Made by a program: the position numbers and the translations under genes. The notes below the pieces were generated by a model. That model saw nothing but the letters and a program-made list of their open reading frames with translations, was not told the DNA's origin and ran no database searches. DNA of 64,000 nt from Streptomyces avidinii (GTDB lineage Bacteria > Actinomycetota > Actinomycetes > Streptomycetales > Streptomycetaceae). This document shows, one piece after another, positions 35,436-44,345 of the stretch. Location of the stretch: the NCBI RefSeq assembly GCF_014650695.1, contig NZ_BMVL01000004.1, forward strand, positions 484,043 through 548,042. The letters are read 5' to 3'. The number at the start of each line of letters is the position of its first letter. Positions within the stretch are counted from its first letter, which is position 1.

Positions 35436-37076
35436 TCACTCGTGCCAGAGGGTCTCCCGGACCGCCTCGGCCGACGTCGCCCGGAGCTCCCCGTCCAGCA
35501 GGAGCCAGCGCGTGATGCCGATCGACTCCAGGAACGGCACGTCGTGGCTCGCCACCACTAGCGCGCCCTCGTACGACTCCAGCGCCTCGGTCAGCTGCCG
35601 CACGCTCGACAGGTCGAGGTTGTTCGTCGGCTCGTCCAGCATGAGCAGCTGCGGAGCGGGCTCCGCCAGCAGCAGGGCCGCCAGCGCCGCCCGGAAGCGT
35701 TCGCCGCCCGACAGGGTGCCGGCCGGGCGGTCCGCCCGGCCGCCGCGGAAGAGGAAGTGCGCGAGCCGGGCCCGGATCAGGTTGTTCGTGGCCTGCGGGG
35801 CGAACCGCGCCACGTTCTCCACGACCGAACGGCTCTCGTCCAGCACGTCGAGGCGCTGCGGCAGGAACCGCGTGGCCACATGTGTCTCCGTCGCTCCGGA
35901 CACCGGCGCGAGCTGCCCCGCGATCGTGCGCAGCAGCGTGGTCTTGCCCGACCCGTTGCGGCCCACCAGGGCGATCCGCTCCGGACCCCGCAGTTCCCAC
36001 TCGCCCGGCACACGGGCCCCGTGGGCCAGGTGCAGATCGCTCAGGGTCAGCACGCGCCGCCCCGGCGGGACCTGGGTGGCGGGCAGCTGGATCCGGATCT
36101 CGTCGTCGTCGCGCACCGCCTCCACGGCCTGGTCCAGGCGTTCCTTCGCCTGTGCCAGCTTCTCCGTGTGCATGATCCGGTGCTTGCCCGCCGACTCCTG
36201 GGCCGCGCGCTTGCGCGCGCCCATCACGATCTTCGGCTCGCGCTTGTTCTCGTACATCTTCTGTCCGTACCGCTTGCGCCGCGCCAACTTGACCTGCGCG
36301 TCGGACAGTTCCCGCTTCTGCCGCTGTACGTCGGCCTCCGCGACCCGGACCATCCGCTCGGCCGACTCCTGCTCGGCCGCGAGCATCTCCTCGTAGTCCG
36401 TGAAGTTCCCTCCGTACCAGCGGACTTCGCCGTCGCGCAGATCGGCGATCTGATCGACCCGCTCCAGGAGCTCCCGGTCGTGGCTGACCAGGAGCATCAC
36501 CCCGGACCAGGACTCGACCGCCGCGTACAGGCGGCCCCGGGCCCGCAGGTCCAGGTTGTTGGTGGGCTCGTCCAGCAGCAGGACGTCGGGGCGCGCGAGC
36601 AGCAGGGCTGCCAGCCGCAGCAGTACGGACTCACCGCCCGAGAGTTCGCCGACGGTGCGGTCCAGGCCGATCCGGGCGAGTCCGAGCTGGTCGAGCGTGG
36701 CCAGGGCCCGCTCCTCCACGTCCCAGTCGTCGCCGACGGCGGTGAAGTTCGCCTCGGTGGCCTCGCCCGCCTCGATGGCGTGGAGGGCGGCGCGGGTGGT
36801 GTGGATGCCGAGCGCCTCGTCCACGCGCAGCGCGGTGTCGAGGGTGACGTTCTGCGGGAGGTAGCCGACCGAGCCGGCGACGGAGGACTGGCCCTCGGTC
36901 GGGATCAGTTCGCCGGCGATCAGCTTCAGCAGGGTGGACTTCCCGCAGCCGTTGAGCCCGATCAGGCCGGTTCGGCCGGGGCCGACGGCGAGTTGGAACC
37001 CGTCGAAGACGGGCGTGCCGTCGGGCCAGTCGAAGGACAGCGCGGAGCAGGTGATGAAAGCAGGGGCGTTACTCAT
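35436..37076 (-). CDS. ABC-F family ATPase
   Basis: 546 aa with two ABC ATPase domains and no membrane helices. Walker A is GLNGCGKST (about 40-48) and GRNGSGKTT in the second half; signature LSGGE occurs twice, each with LDEPTNNLDL. The charged linker between them (about 230-320) is the P-site interaction region of ribosome-binding ABC-F proteins. These either tune translation (EttA-like) or protect ribosomes from antibiotics (Vga/Msr-like). The linker is moderately long, but I cannot assign a drug. ATG 37076 follows GGAGG. A 178-bp leader upstream has a GGCCGTC/GACGGCC hairpin and may matter for control. Confidence 0.9.
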   Translation of the reverse strand: MSNAPAFITCSALSFDWPDGTPVFDGFQLAVGPGRTGLIGLNGCGKSTLLKLIAGELIPTEGQSSVAGSVGYLPQNVTLDTALRVDEALGIHTTRAALHAIEAGEATEANFTAVGDDWDVEERALATLDQLGLARIGLDRTVGELSGGESVLLRLAALLLARPDVLLLDEPTNNLDLRARGRLYAAVESWSGVMLLVSHDRELLERVDQIADLRDGEVRWYGGNFTDYEEMLAAEQESAERMVRVAEADVQRQKRELSDAQVKLARRKRYGQKMYENKREPKIVMGARKRAAQESAGKHRIMHTEKLAQAKERLDQAVEAVRDDDEIRIQLPATQVPPGRRVLTLSDLHLAHGARVPGEWELRGPERIALVGRNGSGKTTLLRTIAGQLAPVSGATETHVATRFLPQRLDVLDESRSVVENVARFAPQATNNLIRARLAHFLFRGGRADRPAGTLSGGERFRAALAALLLAEPAPQLLMLDEPTNNLDLSSVRQLTEALESYEGALVVASHDVPFLESIGITRWLLLDGELRATSAEAVRETLWHE

Positions 37077-37254
37077 GGAGGCCTCCAGGTTGCGTGAGTG
37101 GTGAGTGCAACGCGGGGAGACAGCCGACGGCTCAGCCGTAGGGGGCGGTGGTCGGTGTCTCGAACCTCAGACGAGCAATGTCCTGCTCCGTTTCGACGGG
37201 GATGGGCCGTCTTCGAAGCTACGGACGGCCGCAGCCGCCCGCAAATCAATTAAC

Positions 37255-37671
37255 TCAGCAGGTGTCGCGCATCAACTGGGCCAGGCTGTGGTCCATGTCG
37301 AGGTAGAGGTGTTCGAGGCCGGGCGGCACCACGGCCGCGGCCCGTTCCAGGAACCGGTGCAGCTCGGCCGTCAGCATCAGCACGATGGCGACGCCCTCCG
37401 TCGCGTGGAACTCGATGGTGGTCCGGTCGACGTCGTACGGGCGCACGCGTACGTCGCCACAGCCCGACGGGCGGTCGAGCCCGGACTCCAGCAGCTCGCG
37501 CGAGAAGGTCCACGAGACCTCGACACCCTCCAGCGTGGCCGGAGCGGGGAAGGCCATGCGCACGGCGAACGGATCCGCACGGTCGTAGCAGAGGGTGACG
37601 GGCACGGTCTCGACCTTCGGCGCGGTAGCGACCAGGCGGGCCTGTGCGGCCTGCTCGATGACAGTGATCAA
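37255..37671 (-). CDS. ssgD: SsgA-like sporulation protein (SsgD-like)
   Basis: 138 aa, the typical SALP length. SALP signatures are visible: LCYDRADPFAVRMAF, VSWTFSRELLESGL, GDVRVRP, LERAAAVVPPGLEHLYLDMD. SALPs control cell division and wall synthesis in sporulating actinomycetes and occur only there. The long MAFPAPATLEGVEV insertion and, as I recall, the neighbouring genes fit SsgD, which acts on lateral wall integrity. The start is TTG 37671 with AAGGGAG before it. The paralogue name is from memory and unverified. Confidence 0.78.
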   Translation of the reverse strand: MITVIEQAAQARLVATAPKVETVPVTLCYDRADPFAVRMAFPAPATLEGVEVSWTFSRELLESGLDRPSGCGDVRVRPYDVDRTTIEFHATEGVAIVLMLTAELHRFLERAAAVVPPGLEHLYLDMDHSLAQLMRDTC

Positions 37672-38345
37672 GGCTCACTCCCTTGCGGCGGATCTGCTGC
37701 CGGACAGTGGGGTGGGGCCCGGCAACCCGATAGACGCCGGAATCGGCAAATCCGTGCATGGGCCGTTGCGTGAGCTGTGTCACCGATTGGCTTGAACCAC
37801 GCTGTGTGATCGCACAGAGTGACCGGGTGGAGGGATGTGCCGGAAGGCGGCCCGCGCGCCGCCGGGGGCCGGGGCGCCTCGGAGAAGGGCTGATTACCGA
37901 TCACTCCACAGGCCCAATGAGCCGCATCCGGCGCATCAGAGCCGCGGCGACCGGCCCGGTGCAGAGGGTGTCGACGCAGACGGCGGCCGCGGTGACCCCG
38001 GCCGCGAGCGCGAGGGCGCCCGCCGGTGTACGCGGCCTCGCGCCCGGCGCCTGGCTGACCGGCTGGGGCCCGGACCCGAACGCCTTCGGCGCCGCCACGC
38101 GGCGCGCGAGGAGCACCTGGCGGGCCGGATCGCCCTCGGCCACCGCGCCGACCTGACGGTCCTCGCCGACGACCCGCTCACCGTGCGGGCCACCGAACTG
38201 CCAGACCTGCCCGTGCTGCTCACCGTCCTCGACGGAGGGGTGACGCACCGCCACGCGAGCCTGCGACCGGGTGCCCCCGCGAACGGGGGCGGGGGCCGGA
38301 AGGCGCTCTGGACGGCGATTGCGGGGTGCGTTAGCTTCCGGCGCC
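37672..38345. other. 674-bp region without an intact gene
   Basis: The left 240 bases are the upstream region of the SsgA-like gene. The middle (37905-38265) holds the amidohydrolase remnant. The last 80 bases are the promoter of the beta-propeller gene. No complete reading frame here is convincing. Confidence 0.55.
37905..38265 (+). pseudogene. Amidohydrolase C-terminal remnant
   Basis: Between about 38105 and 38265 the plus strand encodes EEHLAGRIALGHRADLTVLADDP and then LPVLLTVLDGGVTHRH, the usual C-terminal end of metal-dependent amidohydrolases (YtcJ type: GSIAPGKRADLVVLDRDP). Upstream pieces in another frame (37920-38100) look like shuffled remains of the same gene. There is no start, no metal-binding HxH and no intact frame. 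A decayed gene is the best reading. Confidence 0.5.
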
Positions 38346-39473
38346 ATGAGACTCCTGGAACTCGGAATCGGCATGTGCGCGGCAGCCCTGGTCGTGGGGG
38401 TGCTGGCCGCCCCCGCCCAGGCCGCCCCCGCCCAGGCCGCCCCCGACCGGGCCGATGCGGATCCGGCCCCGCTGGCGCGGGACTTACGGGGCGCCGGCTG
38501 GGCGCTGAAGGACACCGGGAAGGACGTGCGCTTCCGCGGGCTCGCGGCGGTCAACCGGTCCACGGCCTGGGTGGCCGGCTCCAAGGGGACGGTCCTGCGC
38601 ACGGTGGACGGCGGCCGCAGCTGGCGTGACGTTTCGCCGCCCGGCGCGGTCGCGGAGGGTCTGGAGTTCCGTGACATCGAGGCCTTCGACGCGCGGCGCG
38701 CGGTGGCCCTGTCCATCGGCGAGGGCGAAGCCTCCCGGGTGCTGCGCACCGAGGACGGCGGAGCCACTTGGACCGAGACCTTCCGCAACCCCGACCCGCG
38801 CGCCTTCTACGACTGCCTCACCTTCTTCGACGCGCGGCACGGCCTGGCGATGAGCGATCCGGTGGACGGGAAGTTCCGCATCCTGGCCACGGACGACGGC
38901 GGGCGGAACTGGCGGGTGCTGCCGAACGCGGGCATGCCCGAGGCGCTGCCCGGCGAGGCGGGCTTCGCCGCGAGCGGCCAGTGCCTGGTCAGCTCCGGCC
39001 CGCGCGACGTCTGGCTGGCCACCGGCGGCGGGGCGCAGGCGCGGATCCTGCACTCCGCGGACCGCGGCCTGACCTGGCAGGTCGCCGAGTCCACCGTGCC
39101 GGCAGGCGATCCGGCCCGCGGGGTCTTCGCCCTCGCCTTCCGGGACCGTACGAGGGGACTCGCGGTCGGCGGTGACTACCGCACGGGGCAGGCCTCCCCG
39201 CAGGCCGCGGCCGTCTCCGCCGACGGGGGCCGCACCTGGCGCCGGGCCGCGACGCCGCCGCCGGCCTACCGCTCGGGCGCGGCCTGGTTCCCGTACGGCG
39301 CGGGGACGGCCCTCGCGGTGGGACCCACGGGCACGGACGTGACCACGGACGGGGGCCGCAGCTGGCGGTCGCTGGAGGCGGGCTCGTTCGACACCGTCGA
39401 CTGCGCGGCGGATGCGGGCTGCTGGGCCGCGGGGGAGAAGGGGCGGGTGGCGCGGCTGGAACGGCGCCGCTGA
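38346..39473 (+). CDS. Secreted beta-propeller (Ycf48/BNR-like) protein
   Basis: 375 aa with a signal peptide (MRLLELGIGMCAAALVVGVLAAPAQA) and a short Ala/Pro repeat just after it (AQAAPAQAAP). The rest contains at least six Asp-box-like units of S/TxDGGxxW form (TVDGGRSW, TEDGGATW, TDDGGRNW, SADGGRTW, TTDGGRSW), as in the Ycf48/HCF136 and sialidase-like propellers. Probably an extracytoplasmic binding or assembly protein; annotated relatives are loosely called oxidoreductases without evidence. Its stop directly abuts the stop of the convergent GNAT gene. Confidence 0.82.
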   Translation: MRLLELGIGMCAAALVVGVLAAPAQAAPAQAAPDRADADPAPLARDLRGAGWALKDTGKDVRFRGLAAVNRSTAWVAGSKGTVLRTVDGGRSWRDVSPPGAVAEGLEFRDIEAFDARRAVALSIGEGEASRVLRTEDGGATWTETFRNPDPRAFYDCLTFFDARHGLAMSDPVDGKFRILATDDGGRNWRVLPNAGMPEALPGEAGFAASGQCLVSSGPRDVWLATGGGAQARILHSADRGLTWQVAESTVPAGDPARGVFALAFRDRTRGLAVGGDYRTGQASPQAAAVSADGGRTWRRAATPPPAYRSGAAWFPYGAGTALAVGPTGTDVTTDGGRSWRSLEAGSFDTVDCAADAGCWAAGEKGRVARLERRR

Positions 39474-39977
39474 TCAGTCGACGGGAGCGGGCGGAGCCGG
39501 CGGCTTCGGGGTGGTGAAGAGGTCCATGTGCGGGTAGCGTCCGGCGGCGAAGCCCGCGGCCCGGTAGACGGGTTCGCCGTCGGGGCTGGCGTGCAGCTGG
39601 ACGTAGTGGATGCCGATGCCGTCGAGCCGGGCGACGAGCGCGTCGACGATCCTGCGGCCGTGGCCCCGCCCGCGGGCGGGGGCGTCGGTGACGATCCCGT
39701 CGAGGTAGCCGCGCCGGCCGTCGGTCCACCGAGGACCGGGCAGGTGGTGGGTGACCCAGGCCATGCCGGTGGCGAGGAGTGGTTCGCCGGGCGCTCCGCC
39801 GACGACCAGGCAGTGCACGTCGGGGCGTTCGCCGACGCGTTCGAGGAACCAGGTGCGGGCGACCTGCCGCCAGGCGGCGTCGGCCGGCCCGGGGTCGACC
39901 CCGAGGGAGTCGAGGGCGACGGCACGCAGGCGTATGAGCTCGGGGACATCGGCGGCTTCGGCCGGGCGGGGCAGCAT
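39474..39977 (-). CDS. GNAT family N-acetyltransferase
   Basis: 167 aa. The acetyl-CoA binding motif A is present as IVTDAPARGRGHGRRIVDALVARL, and the motif B region is HASPDGEPVYRAAGF. GNAT proteins acetylate amines on small molecules or proteins. ATG 39977 is preceded by GGAG five bases upstream; a GTG two codons earlier is also in frame. The C-terminus is Pro-rich (PKPPAPPAPVD). Substrate unknown. Confidence 0.85.
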   Translation of the reverse strand: MLPRPAEAADVPELIRLRAVALDSLGVDPGPADAAWRQVARTWFLERVGERPDVHCLVVGGAPGEPLLATGMAWVTHHLPGPRWTDGRRGYLDGIVTDAPARGRGHGRRIVDALVARLDGIGIHYVQLHASPDGEPVYRAAGFAAGRYPHMDLFTTPKPPAPPAPVD

Positions 39978-40026
39978 GGACACTCCGGCGGGGAGGGGCG
40001 GACGGTGGGACGACGCGGCGCGGTCG

Positions 40027-40326
40027 CTACACCACCGGGTTCTCCCGCACCGTCGCCAGGTCGGCCGAGGTCTTGGTGGCGATGAACTCGGTGACGGTGT
40101 AGGCGCAGACGCCCGCCACCGAGAAGGGGTCCTCGGCCGCGATCCTCTCGATCTCGGCCCGGGACACCCCGCCGGCCAGGATCACGCCCCCGTCGCGCGG
40201 CACCTTGCGGCCCGAGGCGAGGAAGACGCCGGCGGCGTAGTAGCCGTCCAGCCACGCGATGTGAGCGTCCATCTGCTCTTCGACGGCTTCCACGGGGGCG
40301 GTGTAGGTGAGCTCCATGACGAACAT
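40027..40326 (-). CDS. YciI-like protein
   Basis: 99 aa, a single YCII domain (ferredoxin-like fold): MFVMELTYTAPVEAVEEQMDAHIAWL and ASGRKVPRDGGVILAGG, with the conserved His-Asp pair likely at His22 and Asp46. Family function is unknown, though chlorobenzoate-pathway and dehydrogenase-like roles have been proposed. Divergent from nfi with only 26 bp between the two start codons, so its promoter is very short and probably leaderless. Confidence 0.8.
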   Translation of the reverse strand: MFVMELTYTAPVEAVEEQMDAHIAWLDGYYAAGVFLASGRKVPRDGGVILAGGVSRAEIERIAAEDPFSVAGVCAYTVTEFIATKTSADLATVRENPVV

Positions 40327-40333
40327 GATCGCC

Positions 40334-40343
40334 AGGCTACTCT
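40334..40343. promoter_or_regulatory. Overlapping divergent -10 elements (YciI / endonuclease V)
   Basis: In a 26-bp gap, TACTCT (40338-40343, plus) is 9 bases before the nfi ATG, and TAGCCT (40339-40334, minus) is 7 bases before the YciI ATG. The TA step at 40338-40339 is shared by both hexamers. Both spacings suit leaderless transcripts. Confidence 0.5.
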
Positions 40344-40352
40344 CGCTCCATC

Positions 40353-41030
40353 ATGACGAGTGTGAAGACCCCCGCCGACGAGGCCGAGGCCCGGGCGATA
40401 CAGGACGAACTACGCCATCAGGTCGTGCTCACGGAGCCCGGTCCGCCACCCGGCCAAGGCCTCGTCACGGGCGTGGACGTCGCCTACGACGATGCGCGCG
40501 ACCTGGTCGCCGCCGCGGCCGTGGTGCTCGACGCCGCCACCCTGGAGGTCGTGGAGGAGGCCACCGCCGTCGGGCACGTCAGCTTCCCCTACGTGCCCGG
40601 ACTGCTGGCCTTCCGCGAGCTGCCGACCGTACTGGCCGCCCTCGACTCCCTGAAGTCCGCGCCCGGGCTCGTCGTCTGCGACGGCTACGGCCTCGCCCAC
40701 CCGCGCGGCTTCGGTCTCGCCTGCCACCTCGGTGTGGTCACCGGGCTCCCGGCGATCGGCGTCGCGAAGAACCCGTTCACCTTCACCCACGAGGAACCGG
40801 GCGCGCGACGTGGCGACGCCGCCGCCCTGCTCGCGGCCGACGGGGCCGAGGTCGGGCGGGCGCTGCGCACGCAGGACGGGATCAAGCCGGTGTACGTCTC
40901 CGTCGGGCACCGGGTCTCGCTGGACAACGCCTGCGCCCACGCCCTTGCCCTGAGCCCGCGATTCCGGATCCCCGAGACCACCCGGCACGCCGATTCACTG
41001 TGCCGGAGGGCGCTGCGGGAGGCCTCCTGA
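40353..41030 (+). CDS. nfi: Endonuclease V
   Basis: 225 aa, full length. Signatures: GVDVAYDD with the first metal Asp, FPYVPGLLAFREL, and DGYGLAHPRGFGLACHLGV with the second Asp. Endonuclease V nicks DNA or RNA one base 3' to inosine, the product of adenine deamination. No ribosome site is visible before the ATG, which suits a leaderless transcript from TACTCT. Confidence 0.92.
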   Translation: MTSVKTPADEAEARAIQDELRHQVVLTEPGPPPGQGLVTGVDVAYDDARDLVAAAAVVLDAATLEVVEEATAVGHVSFPYVPGLLAFRELPTVLAALDSLKSAPGLVVCDGYGLAHPRGFGLACHLGVVTGLPAIGVAKNPFTFTHEEPGARRGDAAALLAADGAEVGRALRTQDGIKPVYVSVGHRVSLDNACAHALALSPRFRIPETTRHADSLCRRALREAS

Positions 41031-41080
41031 CGGGGCCCGCGTCCCCTCGTCGCCCCTGCCGGGCCCTGGGCCGGCGGCCG

Positions 41081-42280
41081 TCAGCGGGCGTCGGCCACCC
41101 GGAAGGTGATTCCGGCCTTCTGGAGGCGGGCGGTGAGGGCGTCGCCCATCGCCACGGCCGTCGTCAGCTGGCCGGAGACCTCCGGCAGGGCGTCGTGGGC
41201 CAGGCAGAGCGCCGACTCGGCCAGCATCTTCGCCGTCTCGCCGTAGCCCGGGTCCCCGCCCGACACCTCGGTGAACACGCGCCGGCCGCCGCCCTCGCCC
41301 ACGAACCGCGCCGTGAACCAGCTGCGCGCGCGGCGTTCCGCGTCCGGCCCCTGGCCCGGCTCCCAGCGGTCCATCAGCCATTTCCTGGCCGGCGGCAGCT
41401 GGGCCAGGGCCACCGCCGCGCCCAGCGCCGCCGTACCGCCCACCGCGACGGGCAGGTGCTTGACGGAGGCGTAGTGGCGGTACCGGAAGTCCGGGCCGTA
41501 CCGCTCCAGCGCGGCCGCAGACCGGGCCACGATCCTCGGGTCCAGCGTGGGCAGCGGCATGGCCCAGGCGCCGGTCTCCCGGCTGAAGCGCGGCGCCCCG
41601 ACCGGCCCGCGGGCCCGCCGGCCCAGCAGGCGGGGTTCGTGCAGCCGGCGGGCGCGCGCCGCGGCCAGGGTCTGCGGGCCGCGGCTCAGCGCGGTCAGCG
41701 CGGAGGCCAGGGTGCCGCCGGAGAAGAGGGCGTTGGACCGGATGAACCCGTCGACCGTCAGCGGAACCCCTTGCGGCAGCTGCCGGACCGTGAAGTACGC
41801 CCCGAGGTCGGCCGGGATCGAGTCGAAGCCGCAGGCGTGCACGATGCGCGCCCCGGTCTCGCGGGCCCGCGCGTCGTGCTCGACGTACATGCGGTCCACG
41901 AACTCCGGCTCGCCGGTGAGGTCCACGTAGTCGGTGCCCGCCTCCGCGCAGGCGGCCACGAGCTCGGCGCCGTACCAGACGTACGGGCCCACCGTCGTGG
42001 CCAGCACCCGGGTGGACGCGGCCAGCTCGCGCACGGCCGCCGGGTCCTGGGCGTCGGCCCGCAGCAGCGGCAGCCCCGCGCAGGCCGGATCGATCGAGGC
42101 CAGCCGTTCGCGCAGCCGCTCCAGCTTCGCCGTGTCCCGGCCCGCGAGGGCCCAGCGGCAGCCGGCTGGCGCGTGCGCGGCCAGGTACTCGGCGGTGAGC
42201 GCGCCCACGAATCCGGTGGCGCCGAAGAGTACGACGTCGTAGGCGCGTTCCGGCCGGTCGTGCGGGACAGTTGCGTTCAT
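41081..42280 (-). CDS. Saccharopine dehydrogenase-like (trans-acting enoyl reductase) protein
   Basis: 399 aa. N-terminal Rossmann VVLFGATGFVGALTAEYLA (about 16-34) and a C-terminal catalytic-like domain. The sequence pattern (YVDLTGEPEFVDRMYVEHD, ARIVHACGFDSIPADLG) matches the actinobacterial saccharopine reductase family that includes the mycobacterial trans-acting enoyl reductase of phthiocerol lipids. A lipid-reductase role is therefore more likely than lysine metabolism. ATG 42280 follows GGGAGGAGC. Confidence 0.85.
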   Translation of the reverse strand: MNATVPHDRPERAYDVVLFGATGFVGALTAEYLAAHAPAGCRWALAGRDTAKLERLRERLASIDPACAGLPLLRADAQDPAAVRELAASTRVLATTVGPYVWYGAELVAACAEAGTDYVDLTGEPEFVDRMYVEHDARARETGARIVHACGFDSIPADLGAYFTVRQLPQGVPLTVDGFIRSNALFSGGTLASALTALSRGPQTLAAARARRLHEPRLLGRRARGPVGAPRFSRETGAWAMPLPTLDPRIVARSAAALERYGPDFRYRHYASVKHLPVAVGGTAALGAAVALAQLPPARKWLMDRWEPGQGPDAERRARSWFTARFVGEGGGRRVFTEVSGGDPGYGETAKMLAESALCLAHDALPEVSGQLTTAVAMGDALTARLQKAGITFRVADAR

Positions 42281-42378
42281 GAGCGCTCCTCCCAGGGGGG
42301 TTCCGGTGGCCGAGGCTAGCGTGATCCTCGACCGTCGGTCCGACCGGGACCGGGTGCGGTGGGCCGGGATACGGGAAC

Positions 42379-42418
42379 AGCGCCCCGGGACCGGCCCGAA
42401 GGCCGGTCCCGGGGCGCT
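42379..42418 (-). terminator. Terminator after secreted repeat gene
   Basis: Perfect 18-bp stem (42379-42396 with 42401-42418) and loop CGAA, formed by AGCGCCCCGGGACCGGCC and its complement. Lies 49 bases past the stop of the repeat protein. Confidence 0.85.
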
Positions 42419-42431
42419 GCCGGGATCACCT

Positions 42432-42457
42432 GCGCCCCCGCTCGCGGGCGGGGGCGC
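42432..42457 (-). terminator. Second hairpin next to the repeat gene stop
   Basis: GCGCCCCCGC (42432-42441) pairs with GCGGGGGCGC (42448-42457), loop TCGCGG, 10 bases beyond the stop. Together with the larger hairpin it makes a double terminator. Confidence 0.6.
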
Positions 42458-42466
42458 GAGCGGGTA

Positions 42467-44146
42467 CTAGCCCTTCTGGTACAGGCCGAAGAGGTCGACG
42501 ACGAGGTCGATGTCGTCCCAGCTGCGGTTCCAGAAGTCGATGATGCCGTGGTTGCCGGTGCTCGCCTGGACCAGGTTCGGGACGGTGTCGCCCTTCGTCC
42601 AGTTCAGGTTGGACGAGTTCGGCGGGGTCGGCCAGAACTCCGTCTCGTTGATGTAGTCGTCCATCGAGTTCGGGTCCGGGGTGACCGTGAGGTACCCGTT
42701 GCCCTGCGTGTTGGTGACCGTGGAGTTCAGCACGAAGCCCGTGATGCTGGGGTCGTCGTCGGAGATCGGCAGGTAGATGTAGCTGTCGCCCCACAGTGCC
42801 CCGTAGACCGGGCTCTGGGGGTCACGGGTGTCGAAGACGCGCTCCGGAACCAGCGGCAGGAAGGAGCTCTCGCTGTCCTTGCTGTAGTAGCCGACGACGT
42901 CCACCACGACATCGGCGGCGGACCAGGCGCCGTTGAACACACTGATCCTGCCGTCGGCGGAGACGGGCACGATCACCGAGTTGGCGATCGTCTGGCCGGC
43001 GTTGAAGTTCAGGTTGGACGTGGTCGGGACCGCGCCGCCGCTCGGGTACACGGTCAGGTGACCGGCGCTCTGCGGGTTGGTGACCGTCACGTTCAGCGCC
43101 ACGGCGCTGATGCCCTGGGGCACGCCGCGCAGGCCGCTGATCTGCGTGCCGAAGGTCGACTGCCCGCCCAGCTTGCGCTTGGCGGTGCCGAGGCCCTCAC
43201 GGGTGTCGACGAAGCGGGTCGGGTCGACGGGGGTGTAGCCGCTGGAGGCGGACCGGCTGAAGTAGCCGGTGACGTCGGCGATCAGGTCGACCGACTGCTG
43301 GCCTCGGTTGGACAGCTCCACGTAACCGCTCTTGCCGACCGGCACGATGACCAGGTTCGGGACCGTCTGACCGGCCTTGTGGTTGACGTTGGAGGTGTCG
43401 GGCCGGGTGGTGCCCTCGGGGAAGGCCGTGATGAAACCGTTGTCGGTGGTGTTGGTGACGGTGACGTTGAGGGCCACCGCGGTGACCCCGACGGGGATCT
43501 TGCCGTTGCCGCCGACCTTCACACGGGTGGACTTGCCCGGGCCGACCTTGCCCTGCGTCACGCCGGTCCCGAATCGGGTGTCCAGCAGACGGGTCGGGGT
43601 GTACGGGGTGAAGTCGGAGCCGGGCGTGACGGCCTGGAGGACGTTGACGGCCGTGACGCCGTTCGCGGCGTCCTTCACGGTGACCGTGACGGTGTAGGCG
43701 CCGACCTCGGCGTAGGTGTGCCCGTTCGTGAGCACCTGGGAGCCGTACGCGTTGACCACGTCGGTCTTCTGGTCGCCCCAGTCGATGGTGACCTCGAGCG
43801 GGGTGCTGACGCTCGTGAGGGTGGACTTCACCTCGATGCCGTGCGCGGACGTGCCGTAGCCGCTCAGCCCGACCGAGAGGTTCGGGTTGTCGGCGGCGGA
43901 CTGCACCGCCGGGGCGTCGGCCGTGCCCGTCTTGGCGGACGGCAGCGCCTTGCGGACCGTACGCTCGGCGGGGCTGGTGAAGGTGTGGCCCTTGGCCTGG
44001 GAAACCGCGGCCTTGCCGAGGTCCAGGTCGGGAGTGGACGCGCCGCGGGCGTCCGGCTTGGCCGGATCGGCCTGCGCCACGCCCGGGATGAGGCCAACGC
44101 CTGCCGCGATGGCGGCGACGGAAACTACGAGACGGCGGTTACGCAC
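42467..44146 (-). CDS. Secreted protein with PKD domain and three 125-aa repeats
   Basis: 559 aa. Signal peptide 1-26 ends in AQA. Residues about 100-165 form a PKD-like beta domain (VTIDWGDQ, GHTYAEVGAYTVTVTVKD). Then three homologous repeats of about 120-130 residues start near 179, 310 and 440, each opening with xPTRLLDTR-like text (PTRLLDTRFGTG, PTRFVDTREGLG, PERVFDTRDPQS), carrying VALNVTVTN, SNLN and VVDVVGYYS-type ends. The repeats are beta-rich and look like an adhesion or wall-exposed module. GTG 44146 follows GGGGGG. No enzyme motif is seen. Confidence 0.82.
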   Translation of the reverse strand: MRNRRLVVSVAAIAAGVGLIPGVAQADPAKPDARGASTPDLDLGKAAVSQAKGHTFTSPAERTVRKALPSAKTGTADAPAVQSAADNPNLSVGLSGYGTSAHGIEVKSTLTSVSTPLEVTIDWGDQKTDVVNAYGSQVLTNGHTYAEVGAYTVTVTVKDAANGVTAVNVLQAVTPGSDFTPYTPTRLLDTRFGTGVTQGKVGPGKSTRVKVGGNGKIPVGVTAVALNVTVTNTTDNGFITAFPEGTTRPDTSNVNHKAGQTVPNLVIVPVGKSGYVELSNRGQQSVDLIADVTGYFSRSASSGYTPVDPTRFVDTREGLGTAKRKLGGQSTFGTQISGLRGVPQGISAVALNVTVTNPQSAGHLTVYPSGGAVPTTSNLNFNAGQTIANSVIVPVSADGRISVFNGAWSAADVVVDVVGYYSKDSESSFLPLVPERVFDTRDPQSPVYGALWGDSYIYLPISDDDPSITGFVLNSTVTNTQGNGYLTVTPDPNSMDDYINETEFWPTPPNSSNLNWTKGDTVPNLVQASTGNHGIIDFWNRSWDDIDLVVDLFGLYQKG

Positions 44147-44345
44147 CGGCCCCCCATTTTTCTGGTTGAACGCTTGATCAGGTTCGAAAGCCTGTTCAGA
44201 GTACAGAGCTGGGCCGCCGCTGATCAGGGGGGTGGTCAATGGTCTCGGTCCGGTATCGGTGGGCCGAACGAGCCAAGGTCCGGCGATCCGCGGGGAGCGC
44301 CGCCCGGGGGCTTGTGTTCGGTGGAGCGCGTTCCTAGCATCACTG

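Noticed and set aside
35436..37076. Named antibiotic-resistance ABC-F
   Set aside because: Both ABC domains are clear but no drug-specific feature can be read, so no resistance class is claimed.
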